From the NCBI GenBank assembly GCA_947493285.1, contig CANLQH010000002.1:514062-578061 (forward strand): a stretch of 64,000 nt of DNA, read 5' to 3'. Every line of letters starts with the position of its first letter. Positions within the stretch are counted from its first letter, which is position 1. Under the pieces are notes generated by a model. The model was not told where the DNA came from. It searched no databases and saw nothing but the letters and a program-made list of their open reading frames with translations. The DNA comes from an uncultured Tenacibaculum sp. (GTDB taxonomy: Bacteria > Bacteroidota > Bacteroidia > Flavobacteriales > Flavobacteriaceae). Positions 24,531 through 33,316 of the stretch are shown here, one piece after another. The position numbers and the translations under genes were made by a program.

Positions 24531-25235
24531 TTAAAAATAATCTTTTAAATTTAATTTTTTAATCAATACACTTTTAGTATAATCAACAGCTAGATTTGTA
24601 GCTATCCCATATTCATCAAAATAGTCCTCATTCTTCTTTAATTTATCAGTAGCTATTAAATAGTGAAAATATATATTCTCCCCTTCAAATAATTGAGGAA
24701 CCTTAGTTTTTAAACCAAATGATAATAAATCAGTAATAGATTTTTCTACATATTTAGTATTTAAAAAACTTTTTATTTTAACAATTCCTAAATTATCTTT
24801 TAAGCGATTAGGCATCCAATCATTTTCTATTGCCCTTCTTTTCATTACTTCACCATCTTCTGTTCCTATACTAACAACATTTTTTTCATCATCTATCCAT
24901 ACTGAATCTAAATGTTCTCCTGTATCAGGTTCAGATGTTACTTTTGGGCTATTAGGATTTAGAATACAATCAAAATCTAAAATTAGATTTTGATTGTTTA
25001 ATTTATGTATTTTAAAAATCCAGCCTATAGTACTTTCAACCTTAAATTGATCAAATTCTTTTTTATTAAGTTGGTCTAACCAATTTTTAACATCATGAAA
25101 TTCTATTATTTCAATTTTAAAAGAATTTGATAAAATCAAATAACCTAAATTATTATTAATTATATCAAACTCTTCATTTAATTCTAGATTAAGAGAAATG
25201 TCACCTAAATTGGTTTTAAAACTACTTATTTTCAT
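24531..25235 (-). CDS. Uncharacterised protein, last gene of the rpiB operon
   Basis: 234 residues without signal peptide or membrane helix. Two halves are seen: a beta-rich N terminus (1-90) and a C-terminal part with EPDTGEHLDSVWIDDEKNVVSIGTEDGEVMKRRAIENDWMPNRL and a Tyr/Leu-rich end. I do not recognise a family. It follows the GNAT gene by one base, so it is translated from the rpiB-GNAT mRNA. Its tail abuts rluE convergent to it. Low-complexity lysine/asparagine use suggests a fast-evolving accessory gene. Confidence 0.6.
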   Translation of the reverse strand: MKISSFKTNLGDISLNLELNEEFDIINNNLGYLILSNSFKIEIIEFHDVKNWLDQLNKKEFDQFKVESTIGWIFKIHKLNNQNLILDFDCILNPNSPKVTSEPDTGEHLDSVWIDDEKNVVSIGTEDGEVMKRRAIENDWMPNRLKDNLGIVKIKSFLNTKYVEKSITDLLSFGLKTKVPQLFEGENIYFHYLIATDKLKKNEDYFDEYGIATNLAVDYTKSVLIKKLNLKDYF

Positions 25236-25236
25236 T

Positions 25237-25677
25237 TTATTTGATTATCATCTTAATATGCGGAATCCCATCTTCTAAATATCCTTCTCCTATTTGTTTA
25301 AATCCGTGAGATTCATAAAATCTTTGCAAATACGTTTGCGCAGATATCGTGATTTTAGTTTCATTGTAGTTATCAACAATAGCTTGTATAGAAACTTTTA
25401 TTAAATCATGACCATAACCAAATTTACGTTCAGTATCTTTTACAACTACTCTACCAATACTAGGTGTATCAAAATATTCACCACTATTAAATAAACGAGT
25501 ATAAGCTATAATCTTACCTTCTTTAGTTCCTATAACATGTAATGCTTTTTGATCTTTAAAATCAATATCTTGATATACACAATCTTGTTCTACAACAAAA
25601 ACTTCAGAACGTAATTGAAGTATCTCATACAGTTCTGAAGTTGTTAATTCTTTAAAAGTTTTTACTTTAAATTCCAT
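25237..25677 (-). CDS. GNAT acetyltransferase, ElaA-like
   Basis: 146 residues from ATG 25677, which overlaps the rpiB stop as TAATG. The acetyl-CoA site is in SIGRVVVKDTERKFGYGHDLIKVSIQ (Q/R-x-x-G-x-G/A pattern as FGYGHDL), and the family motif VVEQDCVYQDIDFKDQKALHV matches ElaA proteins. The fold ends QRFYESHGFKQIGEGYLEDGIPHIKM. Substrate unknown. It is coupled to rpiB by the overlap. Confidence 0.9.
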   Translation of the reverse strand: MEFKVKTFKELTTSELYEILQLRSEVFVVEQDCVYQDIDFKDQKALHVIGTKEGKIIAYTRLFNSGEYFDTPSIGRVVVKDTERKFGYGHDLIKVSIQAIVDNYNETKITISAQTYLQRFYESHGFKQIGEGYLEDGIPHIKMIIK

Positions 25678-26111
25678 TAGCAATCGCAAGCTATTTTGTT
25701 TACTCTATTTGCATGACGACCACCTTCAAATTCAGTATTTAAAAAAATCTTTACAAAACCTAAAGCTTGTTGTAAAGACACAAAACGAGCTGGAATTGTT
25801 AACACATTTGCATCGTTATGTTGGCGTGTTAATTCAACCAATTCGTTATTCCAACATAAAGCAGCACGAACACCTTGGTGTTTATTAGCAGTCATTTGCG
25901 CTCCGTTACCACTTCCACATAAAATAATACCCATTTCTGCTTGACCAGTTTCTACAGCTTCAGCTGCTGGATGAATAGCATCAGGATAATCCATTGAATC
26001 ATTAGTATTGGTTCCAAAGTTAATTACCTTATGTCCTAACTCCTCTAAAAGTTGTACAATTTCAAATTTATATTCGGTACCTGCATGGTCATTTCCTACA
26101 GCAATTGTCAT
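25677..26111 (-). CDS. rpiB: Ribose-5-phosphate isomerase B
   Basis: 144 residues. The N-terminal GNDHAGTEYK, the catalytic Cys in GIILCGSGNGAQMTANKH and NDANVLTIPARF are the RpiB signatures. It interconverts ribose-5-phosphate and ribulose-5-phosphate in the pentose phosphate pathway. First gene of a three-gene operon with a GNAT enzyme and an unknown protein. The gene lies beside the A+T-rich stretch that holds the DnaA-box cluster. Confidence 0.96.
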   Translation of the reverse strand: MTIAVGNDHAGTEYKFEIVQLLEELGHKVINFGTNTNDSMDYPDAIHPAAEAVETGQAEMGIILCGSGNGAQMTANKHQGVRAALCWNNELVELTRQHNDANVLTIPARFVSLQQALGFVKIFLNTEFEGGRHANRVNKIACDC

Positions 26112-26153
26112 AATATGTTGATTTTAATTTAGTTGTGAGTTACAAAAATACAG

Positions 26154-26746
26154 TTATTCACGGTTATCAACAGTAATTAACAATGCTTTTTTTAGCATTC
26201 TTAATAACCCATTAAGAATAAAGTACTTAACATTATTATTAAAATGTTAAGAACTAATAGTAGATTTTAAAAAGATTATTTGATTATTTACATTTTTTTT
26301 ACAATACAAGAACTACAATTACATATGCAACTTTTTTTTTGAGTTTTTAATGAACATTTATCAACATAAAATTAACCTATTATTTACATTTAAAATTGAA
26401 TTAACTATTCATAATTTTAAGTGAATAGTTGTTTATAAGTTTTGTTAATAACTCTAATTTATTATTGATTTTTAAGAATTTAAGAAGCTAATAACTTGTT
26501 AGTTTATTTTAATAAGTGATACTTCCAAAAATAAATTCAACTATTTATTGTACATATTAACATACTATAATAACCATCATTCCTTTTTTTAAATTTTTAA
26601 AATCTTTTTTATTAATAATATAATATGTTGATAACATCAATTTTTAAAATTTAAATATTTTAAACTCTTAAGTAAAAACTAAAGTGTGTTGTTTTACAAA
26701 AGGAAAGTTGCTAAATTTTAGTAATTAAAACTAAGCTTGTTGATAA
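26154..26746. other. Candidate replication origin: DnaA-box cluster in A+T-rich gap
   Basis: A 760-base gap (26112-26872) with no gene carries exact TTATCAACA at 26164-26172 and 26358-26366, and its reverse complement TGTTGATAA at 26626-26634 and 26738-26746. Near matches are TTATTCACG (26154-26162), TGTTTATAA (26430-26438) and TGTTAATAA (26443-26451). The stretch 26580-26665 is almost purely A+T and could serve as the unwinding element. dnaA itself is not in the window. Identity is inferred from the motif cluster alone. Confidence 0.5.
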
Positions 26747-26872
26747 GTAAGAATAAAAAGAAACTTTAGTTAAATGAATAGTAGTAAATGTATGAGGTAG
26801 CTACTAAATATCTTTTTTTTTATAAGCTAAGGCTAACTTCTGATAATTAAATACTTGGATATCGCTGAGCGA

Positions 26873-27040
26873 TTAAACTGTTTTTTTCTGCTTTTTAAGC
26901 AAGTAAACAGTGTCTTTAGTTTTAACTAACTCTGTAGGATTTTTTTTGTTTAAAGTCGTGTTTATACTCACTACAGTAACAATTATTCCTGTAATAAATA
27001 TGAATATAAATAAAGCGATTATTTTACGTAAGCTTTTCAT
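26873..27040 (-). CDS. 55-residue single-span membrane protein
   Basis: A short frame, MKSLRKIIALFIFIFITGI..., with one N-terminal hydrophobic helix (about 7-25) and a lysine-rich tail (NKKNPTELVKTKDTVYLLKKQKKTV). It is probably a small inner-membrane protein with a cytoplasmic or periplasmic basic tail. It starts downstream of an inverted ACGTC..GACGTT sequence and is upstream of the lipid kinase gene on the same strand. I do not recognise the family. Confidence 0.6.
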   Translation of the reverse strand: MKSLRKIIALFIFIFITGIIVTVVSINTTLNKKNPTELVKTKDTVYLLKKQKKTV

Positions 27041-27116
27041 TATTAACGTCTTCTTGTTATAAAGACGTTAAATTTTGAGAAATGTTACACTATAATTAAG
27101 ATTTTTTTAACTTTTT

Positions 27117-28028
27117 TTAAGGAATTATAAACTGAATTGCTCCTTTTACTACAGAAGCTTTAACTTTTCCTTTACCAATCAATTCTCCATCAGCTTGGAT
27201 AAATGGTTGATCTTTTGCAGTAGTTGGAGTTATTAACAACTCTTTTGATAAATGTGTTTCTACCTCTTTATGTTTAACTATTAATCCGTTATATAATTTT
27301 TTAAGATGTAATGTTAAATCCCAAAAATTTAGATTTTTAGCTATGGTAATATCAAATAAACCATTTGTAGAATCTTTATAATCAGTTAATTGCATTCCTC
27401 CTCCAGAATATTTACAAATCCCGAATAGCGTCATTAAACATTTAGTCTCAATTGTTTTATTGTTAATTTCTACTTTAAAAGAAGTTTTTTTGTAAAGTAA
27501 TAATCCAGCTATTCCACTTAATAAATAAGCAATTGGGCCAAAACGCTTTAACTTATTCAACTTATTAACAACATATCCATCATATCCAATTCCCGCAACA
27601 TTATTAAAATATGCTGAAGTTTCAGTTAATTTAAGGTGCCCTATATCTTGAAAAATTGACTTTTTTTCTTGAATCAAATTAATCGATTGCTCAATGTTAT
27701 TAGGTATGTTATAAGTCTTAATCCAATCGTTTCCTGTACCTAAAGGAATTATACCCACAGTAATATCAGAAGTTTTTGCATATCTTTGCTTCATAATTCC
27801 GTTTACTACATGATGTAGTGTACCATCTCCACCAACGGAAATTATATTTCTATAACCTTGTTGAATAGCAGTGTGTACCAATTCAATTTCGTGTTTAGAA
27901 TACTGCGTAAAAGCGTAAGAAAAATCGATATTTTTTTCGTTTAATAATTGCTCTATTTCTTTCCAATTTTTAGAAAGTTTTTTGTTTCCTGAAGCAGGAT
28001 TTGCAATTATAAACCAAGAATGTATCAT
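27117..28028 (-). CDS. Diacylglycerol/lipid kinase family protein (YegS/DgkB-like)
   Basis: 303 residues from ATG 28028 (MIHSWFIIANPASGNKK). The nucleotide-binding elements NPASG, ISVGGDGTLHHVVNGIM (GGDGT motif) and GIIPLGTGNDWIKT are those of diacylglycerol-kinase-like enzymes. VAGIGYDGYV and QPFIQADGE in the C-terminal domain complete the family set. It phosphorylates a lipid such as diacylglycerol; the natural lipid is unknown. An upstream ATG at 28067 would extend the protein with hydrophobic residues that the family lacks. Confidence 0.9.
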   Translation of the reverse strand: MIHSWFIIANPASGNKKLSKNWKEIEQLLNEKNIDFSYAFTQYSKHEIELVHTAIQQGYRNIISVGGDGTLHHVVNGIMKQRYAKTSDITVGIIPLGTGNDWIKTYNIPNNIEQSINLIQEKKSIFQDIGHLKLTETSAYFNNVAGIGYDGYVVNKLNKLKRFGPIAYLLSGIAGLLLYKKTSFKVEINNKTIETKCLMTLFGICKYSGGGMQLTDYKDSTNGLFDITIAKNLNFWDLTLHLKKLYNGLIVKHKEVETHLSKELLITPTTAKDQPFIQADGELIGKGKVKASVVKGAIQFIIP

Positions 28029-28142
28029 GTATAATAATAAATAATTGCGCCAAAATACAAAATACATTCATAACAGTTATTTAATAATAATTCAGTTGAT
28101 TTATTTGTACTTTGGTAAAAATTAAAATAAGAAGAAAGATTA

Positions 28143-30359
28143 ATGACTAGAAAGAAAAAAATCTACAAGAAAAAAGGTAAAATAATTAAAGATCTTACCA
28201 GAAATATTTTTAAAATACTTAACGAAGACAGTAATAAATATTATAATTATAAACAAATTGCTGGCAAAATGGGAATTTCTGATACTGACGGAAAAACTCA
28301 AATACTTAAAAAATTAGCTGAATTAACTGCTTCAAAAAAAATTAAAGAAATAGATAGAGGTAAATATCAAATTAATGAAGATCGTAAGTATCATATTGGT
28401 ACTTTAGATTTAACATCTAATGGAAATGGATATTTTATGTCTGATGATTTTGAAAAAGATATATTCATTCCTTCTATAAACTTAGGTAAAGGATTACATC
28501 AAGATACAGTAAAAGCGTACGTTTATAAAAAGCGTAGATCAAATAAATTTGAAGCTGAAGTTGTAGATGTTATTGAACGTAAAAAGACAGAGTTTGTTGG
28601 AGTTTTACAAATGAATAAAAACTTCGGATTTGTTATACCAGATAGTAACAAAATGTATGCTGATTTATTTGTTGCTCAAAACAAAATAAACGGAGCAGAA
28701 GATGGTGATAAAGTTGTTGTACAAATGACTGATTGGCCAGAAAATTCTAAAAATCCGTTCGGTAAAATCACACAAGTTTTAGGTAAACCTGGAGATCATG
28801 ATACAGAGATACATTCTATTTTATTAGAATATGGTCTACCATATGAGTTTCCAAAAGAAGTAGAAGAAGATGCTGAAAAATTATCGTTAGAAATTACCAA
28901 AAAAGAAATTGCGAAGCGTAGAGATATGCGAAGCGATTTAACTTTTACCATAGATCCTAAAGACGCTAAAGATTTTGATGATGCCTTATCATTCACAAAA
29001 CTAGAAAATGGTAACTACGAAATAGGAATCCATATTGCAGATGTTTCACATTATGTACAACCAAAAACTATTTTAGATGATGAAGCTTACGACAGAGCAA
29101 CATCGGTTTATTTAGTAGATAGAGTGGTGCCAATGTTACCAGAAATGTTGAGTAATGGTGCTTGTTCTTTAAGACCACATGAAGAAAAATTAACTTTTTC
29201 TGCTGTGTTTGAAATGAATGAAAAAGCACAAATTGTTAACCAATGGTTTGGAAGAACAGTTACATATTCAGATCAACGTTTTGCATATGAAGAAGCACAA
29301 TCTATTATAGAAAATTGTAAACTTTCTGAAGATATTCAATCGTATACAATGCCTTTAGAAACTTCAATTATCAATAAGGAATACGAAGTTGCTCCAGAGA
29401 TAGTTGAAGCTACTTTAAAATTAGATGAACTAGCTAAAAAGATGCGTAAGAAACGCATGAAATCTGGGGCTATTTCTTTTGATAGAGTTGAAGTAAAATT
29501 TAATTTAGATGAAGATGCAAACCCGATTGGCGTATTCTTTAAAGAAGCGAAAGATGCTAATAAATTGATTGAAGAATTTATGTTATTAGCAAACAAAAAA
29601 GTAGCAGAATTTATTGGTTTAGAAAAAGGAAAGCCTAGTAAAAATACTTTTGTATACCGTGTTCACGATGAACCAGATGTTGAAAAATTAGCTTCGTTAC
29701 AAAATATTATTGGCAAGTTTGGTTATAAGATTAATACTGAAACAAAAGAAAAAACATCACAATCGTTAAATAAATTATTAGCAGATGTTCATGGTAAAGG
29801 TGAAGCCAATATGGTTGAAACTTTAGCAATTCGATCAATGAGTAAAGCTGCTTATACAACTCAAAACGTTGGGCATTATGGTTTAGCTTTTGATTATTAC
29901 TCTCACTTTACATCACCAATTCGTCGTTACCCTGATGTGATGACGCATCGTTTATTGCAGCATTATTTAGATGGAGGTAAATCACCAAAAGCTGAAATTT
30001 ATGAAGAAAGATGCAAGCATACTTCAAAGATGGAAGAACTAGCTTCAAAAGCAGAGCGTGATTCTATCAAATATATGCAAGTTAAATACATGCAAGATCA
30101 TCAAGATGAAGAATTCGAAGGTGTTATTTCAGGAGTTACCGAATGGGGAATTTATGTAGAAATAAAATCTAATAAGTGTGAAGGAATGGTGCGTATTCGA
30201 GATATTAAAGATGATTACTATATTTTTGATGAGAAGCAGTACGCTATTGTAGGTCAGTCAACTAAAAACGTAATTCAACTAGGAGATGAAGTTGTTGTAA
30301 AAGTAAAAAAGACTGATTTAGAACGTAAGCATTTAGATTTTAATTTAATTTCACACTAA
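28143..30359 (+). CDS. rnr: Ribonuclease R
   Basis: 738 residues. Domain order: basic N terminus and winged helix (1-80), two cold-shock domains (about 80-230), the RNB catalytic domain with TFTIDPKDAKDFDDALSF (about 268-285, clustered Asp for Mg) and the HFTSPIRRYPDVMTHRLLQHYL motif, and a C-terminal S1 domain (about 655-735, FEGVISGVTEWGIYVEI). It degrades structured RNA 3' to 5'. Monocistronic. Confidence 0.96.
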   Translation: MTRKKKIYKKKGKIIKDLTRNIFKILNEDSNKYYNYKQIAGKMGISDTDGKTQILKKLAELTASKKIKEIDRGKYQINEDRKYHIGTLDLTSNGNGYFMSDDFEKDIFIPSINLGKGLHQDTVKAYVYKKRRSNKFEAEVVDVIERKKTEFVGVLQMNKNFGFVIPDSNKMYADLFVAQNKINGAEDGDKVVVQMTDWPENSKNPFGKITQVLGKPGDHDTEIHSILLEYGLPYEFPKEVEEDAEKLSLEITKKEIAKRRDMRSDLTFTIDPKDAKDFDDALSFTKLENGNYEIGIHIADVSHYVQPKTILDDEAYDRATSVYLVDRVVPMLPEMLSNGACSLRPHEEKLTFSAVFEMNEKAQIVNQWFGRTVTYSDQRFAYEEAQSIIENCKLSEDIQSYTMPLETSIINKEYEVAPEIVEATLKLDELAKKMRKKRMKSGAISFDRVEVKFNLDEDANPIGVFFKEAKDANKLIEEFMLLANKKVAEFIGLEKGKPSKNTFVYRVHDEPDVEKLASLQNIIGKFGYKINTETKEKTSQSLNKLLADVHGKGEANMVETLAIRSMSKAAYTTQNVGHYGLAFDYYSHFTSPIRRYPDVMTHRLLQHYLDGGKSPKAEIYEERCKHTSKMEELASKAERDSIKYMQVKYMQDHQDEEFEGVISGVTEWGIYVEIKSNKCEGMVRIRDIKDDYYIFDEKQYAIVGQSTKNVIQLGDEVVVKVKKTDLERKHLDFNLISH

Positions 30360-30438
30360 TTTCTTAGATTCTGCAACAATAAATTTTAATATTTGTCTTT
30401 ATAGTATTGGTATAGTTATTGGGTATATCTAATAATTA

Positions 30439-31128
30439 ATGAAAGTTAAGATGAAAAAAATAGTAATTTTAAGTTTGTTTTTGATGACCGTTTTAGCATC
30501 AGCTCAAACAACTATAAATAAAAAATTAGGAGATTTTTCTGAAATTAAAATTTTTAACGGAATAGATGTTGAATTGATAAAATCAGATGAATCTAAAATC
30601 ATTATTTCAGGAGAAAAGGCTGAAAAAGTTAAAGTAAAAACTAGTAATAACATTTTAAGAGTTTCTTTAAAATTCCCTGAAACTACAGCTGAAGGTAAAG
30701 TTAAAGTTGTACTTTATTATGCGAATAATTTAAACATTATTGATGCTAATGAAGGAGCTGTAATTACCAGTAAAGAAATTAAACAACCTAAGATAGAAAT
30801 AAAGGCTCAAGAAGGTGCTTTTATTAACATGGTGATAAATGTTAAGCATTTAAAAGTAAAAAGCTCTTCTGGGGCTGTAATTAAGCTTTCTGGGACAACA
30901 AAAAACCAAAACGTTGCTGCAGATTTAGGTGGAATGTATCATGGTTATAATGTTGAAGTTTCTGATATGACAATTGTAAAAGCAGGATCAGGATCGAAAG
31001 TAGAAGTGCAAGCTGGTGAAACTTTAGATGCTAAAGTTTCTTTTGGAGGTTCTATTTTTTACAAAGGAACACCAGAAGTATTTAAAGATAAAAAAGTAAT
31101 AGGTGGTGTAATTGAACACAGAAGTTAA
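30439..31128 (+). CDS. Exported DUF2807 (head GIN domain) protein
   Basis: 229 residues; signal peptide MKKIVILSLFLMTVLASAQ (an in-frame ATG at 30451 gives exactly this start). The mature protein is an all-beta, repetitive fold (KLGDFSEIKIFNGIDVELIKSDESKIIISG, then repeated strand pairs VKSSSGAVIKLSG and VKAGSGSKVEVQAG), typical of the DUF2807 'GIN' beta-helix proteins frequent in Bacteroidota. They are periplasmic or surface proteins of unknown role. Confidence 0.86.
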   Translation: MKVKMKKIVILSLFLMTVLASAQTTINKKLGDFSEIKIFNGIDVELIKSDESKIIISGEKAEKVKVKTSNNILRVSLKFPETTAEGKVKVVLYYANNLNIIDANEGAVITSKEIKQPKIEIKAQEGAFINMVINVKHLKVKSSSGAVIKLSGTTKNQNVAADLGGMYHGYNVEVSDMTIVKAGSGSKVEVQAGETLDAKVSFGGSIFYKGTPEVFKDKKVIGGVIEHRS

Positions 31129-31141
31129 TTTTGTATCTTTG
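31112..31141 (+). promoter_or_regulatory. Promoter of tatA
   Basis: TTG (31112-31114), 19-base spacer, TATCTTTG (31134-31141), 22 bases before the ATG at 31164. Full match to the Bacteroidota promoter consensus, overlapping the end of the preceding gene. Confidence 0.65.
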
Positions 31142-31163
31142 CAGTGTAAAAATTTAATATAAA

Positions 31164-31349
31164 ATGATTTCAAACGCTATATTTTTAGGAATGATTGGAC
31201 CTTGGCAAATTGCCATCGTAGTTGCATTAGTTTTATTAATGTTTGGAGGAAAGAAAATTCCAGAATTAATGAAAGGTTTAGGTACCGGAATTAAAGAATT
31301 TAAAGATGCTACCAAAACAGAAGAAGAAGGTACAGAAGAAAAAAAGTAA
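31164..31349 (+). CDS. tatA: Twin-arginine translocase TatA/TatE-type subunit
   Basis: 61 residues. An N-terminal membrane helix (IGPWQIAIVVALVLLMFGG, about 11-29), the hinge FGGKKIPELMKGLGTGIKEFK (amphipathic helix) and a charged C terminus (DATKTEEEGTEEKK) are the TatA pattern. It forms the pore for folded-protein export with TatC, which is not in the window. Its own promoter and a following terminator make it monocistronic. Confidence 0.95.
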   Translation: MISNAIFLGMIGPWQIAIVVALVLLMFGGKKIPELMKGLGTGIKEFKDATKTEEEGTEEKK

Positions 31350-31365
31350 TTATATTCTTTATATA

Positions 31366-31400
31366 AAAAAAACCGAAACTTAATAGTTTCGGTTTTTTTA
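31366..31400. terminator. Bidirectional terminator after tatA
   Basis: Stem AAACCGAAAC / GTTTCGGTTT with a 6-base loop and long A and T runs on both sides; it serves tatA and the convergent YbjQ-type gene. Confidence 0.9.
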
Positions 31401-31403
31401 TTG

Positions 31404-31721
31404 TTAAAATTTAACAGCAGTTCCAGAGGCGGTAACCATGAGCATTCCACCATTTTTACCAACGGTTTCATAATCTAAATCAATACCTACTATTGCATCT
31501 GCACCAAACTCCATAGCTCTTTCTTTCATTTCTTTAAGAGCGCTATCTTTAGCTTGTCTCAATACTTTTTCATAAGAACCTGAACGACCACCTACAATAT
31601 CTCTAATACCTGCAAAGAAATCTTTTATAATATTAGCACCGATTATTGTTTCACCAGTAACAATACCTACATATTCTTTTACAGGTTTATTTTCAATGGT
31701 ATGTGTTGTAGTTAAAATCAT
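31404..31721 (-). CDS. YbjQ-family (DUF74) protein
   Basis: 106 residues from ATG 31721 ([36 protein letters not shown]). The pattern, including [44 protein letters not shown], is that of the YbjQ/UPF0145 heavy-metal-binding-like family of pentameric proteins; function is not established. The start is one base after the stop of the SPFH gene, so both are in one operon. Earlier in-frame codons would overlap the upstream gene. Confidence 0.92.
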   Translation of the reverse strand: MILTTTHTIENKPVKEYVGIVTGETIIGANIIKDFFAGIRDIVGGRSGSYEKVLRQAKDSALKEMKERAMEFGADAIVGIDLDYETVGKNGGMLMVTASGTAVKF

Positions 31722-31722
31722 A

Positions 31723-32643
31723 TTATTGTTTGTCTTTTTTAGCATTCTTCATTGCTTCACCAATCTGATTACTAGCAGTAAAACTTGCTACCATATCGTT
31801 TAACATCTGGCTACCAGCTTGTGGTGAATTAGGTAATAAAATTAAGTTACTATTTGTTTCTTGACCAATAGATTGTAACGTATCATAATGCTGCGTAACA
31901 ACGATTAAAGCAGATGCTTCCTGACTATTGATACCTACTTTATTTAATACTTCTACTGATTCTTCTAAACCACGAGCAATCTCACGACGTTGGTCTGCAA
32001 TACCTTGTCCTTGTAAACGCTTACTTTCAGCCTCTGCTTTAGCACGCTCTACAATTAAAATACGTTGTGCATCACCTTCAAATTGAGCAGCAATTTTTTC
32101 ACGTTCAGAAGCATTAATACGGTTCATTGCTTCTTTTACCTGCGCATCTGGATCAATATCTGTTACTAAAGTTTTAATAATATCATAACCATAAGTCATC
32201 ATTGCATCGTTTAATTCTGATTTTACAGCAATTGCAATATCATCTTTCTTTACGAATACATCATCTAATTTCATTTTAGGTACTTCTGCACGTACTACAT
32301 CAAAAACATATGAAGTTATCTGATCGTGTGGATAATCTAATTTATAAAATGCATCGTATACTTTATCTTTAATTACTTTATACTGCACTGATACTTTTAA
32401 TTTTACAAATACATCATCTAATGTTTTTGTTTCAATAATTACATCTAATTGTTGAATTTTTAAACTCAACTTCCCAGCGATTCTATCAACTAAAGGAATT
32501 TTTAAATGTAATCCAGATTGACGAATACTATGGAATCTACCAAAACGCTCTATAATAGCAGCTGTTTGTTGTTTTACAATGAAAAAGGAAGATAATAGAA
32601 TAATGATTCCAAAAAAGATAAATGGATACATGTAAATTGGCAT
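31723..32643 (-). CDS. SPFH/stomatin-like membrane protein (HflC/prohibitin type)
   Basis: 306 residues. An N-terminal membrane helix (about 4-22) is followed by the SPFH domain ([41 protein letters not shown]), a long coiled coil (about 175-235, with [24 protein letters not shown]) and a C-terminal tail. Such proteins oligomerise in membrane microdomains and regulate proteases. Partner NfeD or FtsH genes are not adjacent; the downstream gene is the YbjQ-type protein. Confidence 0.92.
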   Translation of the reverse strand: MPIYMYPFIFFGIIILLSSFFIVKQQTAAIIERFGRFHSIRQSGLHLKIPLVDRIAGKLSLKIQQLDVIIETKTLDDVFVKLKVSVQYKVIKDKVYDAFYKLDYPHDQITSYVFDVVRAEVPKMKLDDVFVKKDDIAIAVKSELNDAMMTYGYDIIKTLVTDIDPDAQVKEAMNRINASEREKIAAQFEGDAQRILIVERAKAEAESKRLQGQGIADQRREIARGLEESVEVLNKVGINSQEASALIVVTQHYDTLQSIGQETNSNLILLPNSPQAGSQMLNDMVASFTASNQIGEAMKNAKKDKQ

Positions 32644-32752
32644 AGTCTTATTTTTTTAAGTTAAAAATTGATTTAATGTAAAGATACATATTCTTGTATC
32701 TATTTATTTGACGCATTTTTTATTAAATGTTACATGTTTTTCCTTTTCCACT

Positions 32753-32760
32753 TATATTTG
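32753..32760 (+). promoter_or_regulatory. -7 box that fixes the DoxX-like start
   Basis: TATATTTG lies 15 bases before ATG 32776. The in-frame ATG at 32734 is upstream of the box and so cannot be on the transcript. Confidence 0.5.
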
Positions 32761-32775
32761 TTGAAAATCAATTTT

Positions 32776-33174
32776 ATGGAACTTATACAAAAACACGCTA
32801 CAGAAATTTTAATTCTGTTATTTTTAATTGTTACTTTTTTACAATCAGGAATTGATAAAGTAACCGACTGGAATGGAAATTTATCTTTTATTAAAGGTCA
32901 CTTTAAAAATTCTCCTTTAAAAAATGTAGTACCTCTTTTATTAGTAATAATTTTAGTGATGGAATTATTAGCTGGTGCTTTTATGTTTATTGGTATTTTT
33001 AATTTAGCAACAACAGGTGATCATAATTTAGCTTTACTTGGAGTTGAGATTGCCGCTTTGTCTTTAATTTTTTTATTAATAGGTCAACGTTTAGCAAAAG
33101 ATTATGCAGGTGCAATGACTTTAGCAGTTTACTTTATAATCACAATATTTGGAATGTATTTATTAAATAGATAA
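32776..33174 (+). CDS. DoxX-family membrane protein
   Basis: 132 residues with four hydrophobic helices (about 8-24, 46-69, 80-98 and 108-130). The pattern LQSGIDKVTDWNGNLSFIKGHFKNSPLKNVVPLLLVIILVMELLAGAFMFIG (helix, short amphipathic loop, helix ending with glutamate) is typical of DoxX. Function unknown; some relatives are quinone-linked. Monocistronic, with a terminator at 33215-33249. Confidence 0.83.
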   Translation: MELIQKHATEILILLFLIVTFLQSGIDKVTDWNGNLSFIKGHFKNSPLKNVVPLLLVIILVMELLAGAFMFIGIFNLATTGDHNLALLGVEIAALSLIFLLIGQRLAKDYAGAMTLAVYFIITIFGMYLLNR

Positions 33175-33214
33175 AATTTATATGTAATTTATTTTATATA
33201 AATTATTTTAATAC

Positions 33215-33249
33215 AAAACCCTCTTAAATCTAGTTTTTAAGAGGGTTTT
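33215..33249. terminator. Terminator after the DoxX-like gene
   Basis: A 14-bp stem, AAAACCCTCTTAAA / TTTAAGAGGGTTTT with a 7-base loop. The flanking A and T runs allow it to work in both directions with the convergent methyltransferase gene. Confidence 0.85.
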
Positions 33250-33316
33250 ATTATTTTAAAAGGTATTTCTATAACTTTATTAGTATAAGTCTTTAAAATT
33301 AGGTTTAAAAACGTTT

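Noticed and set aside
31154..31471. A 105-codon frame on the minus strand opposite tatA
   Set aside because: It is a shadow of tatA and the shared terminator; it has no promoter or family features.
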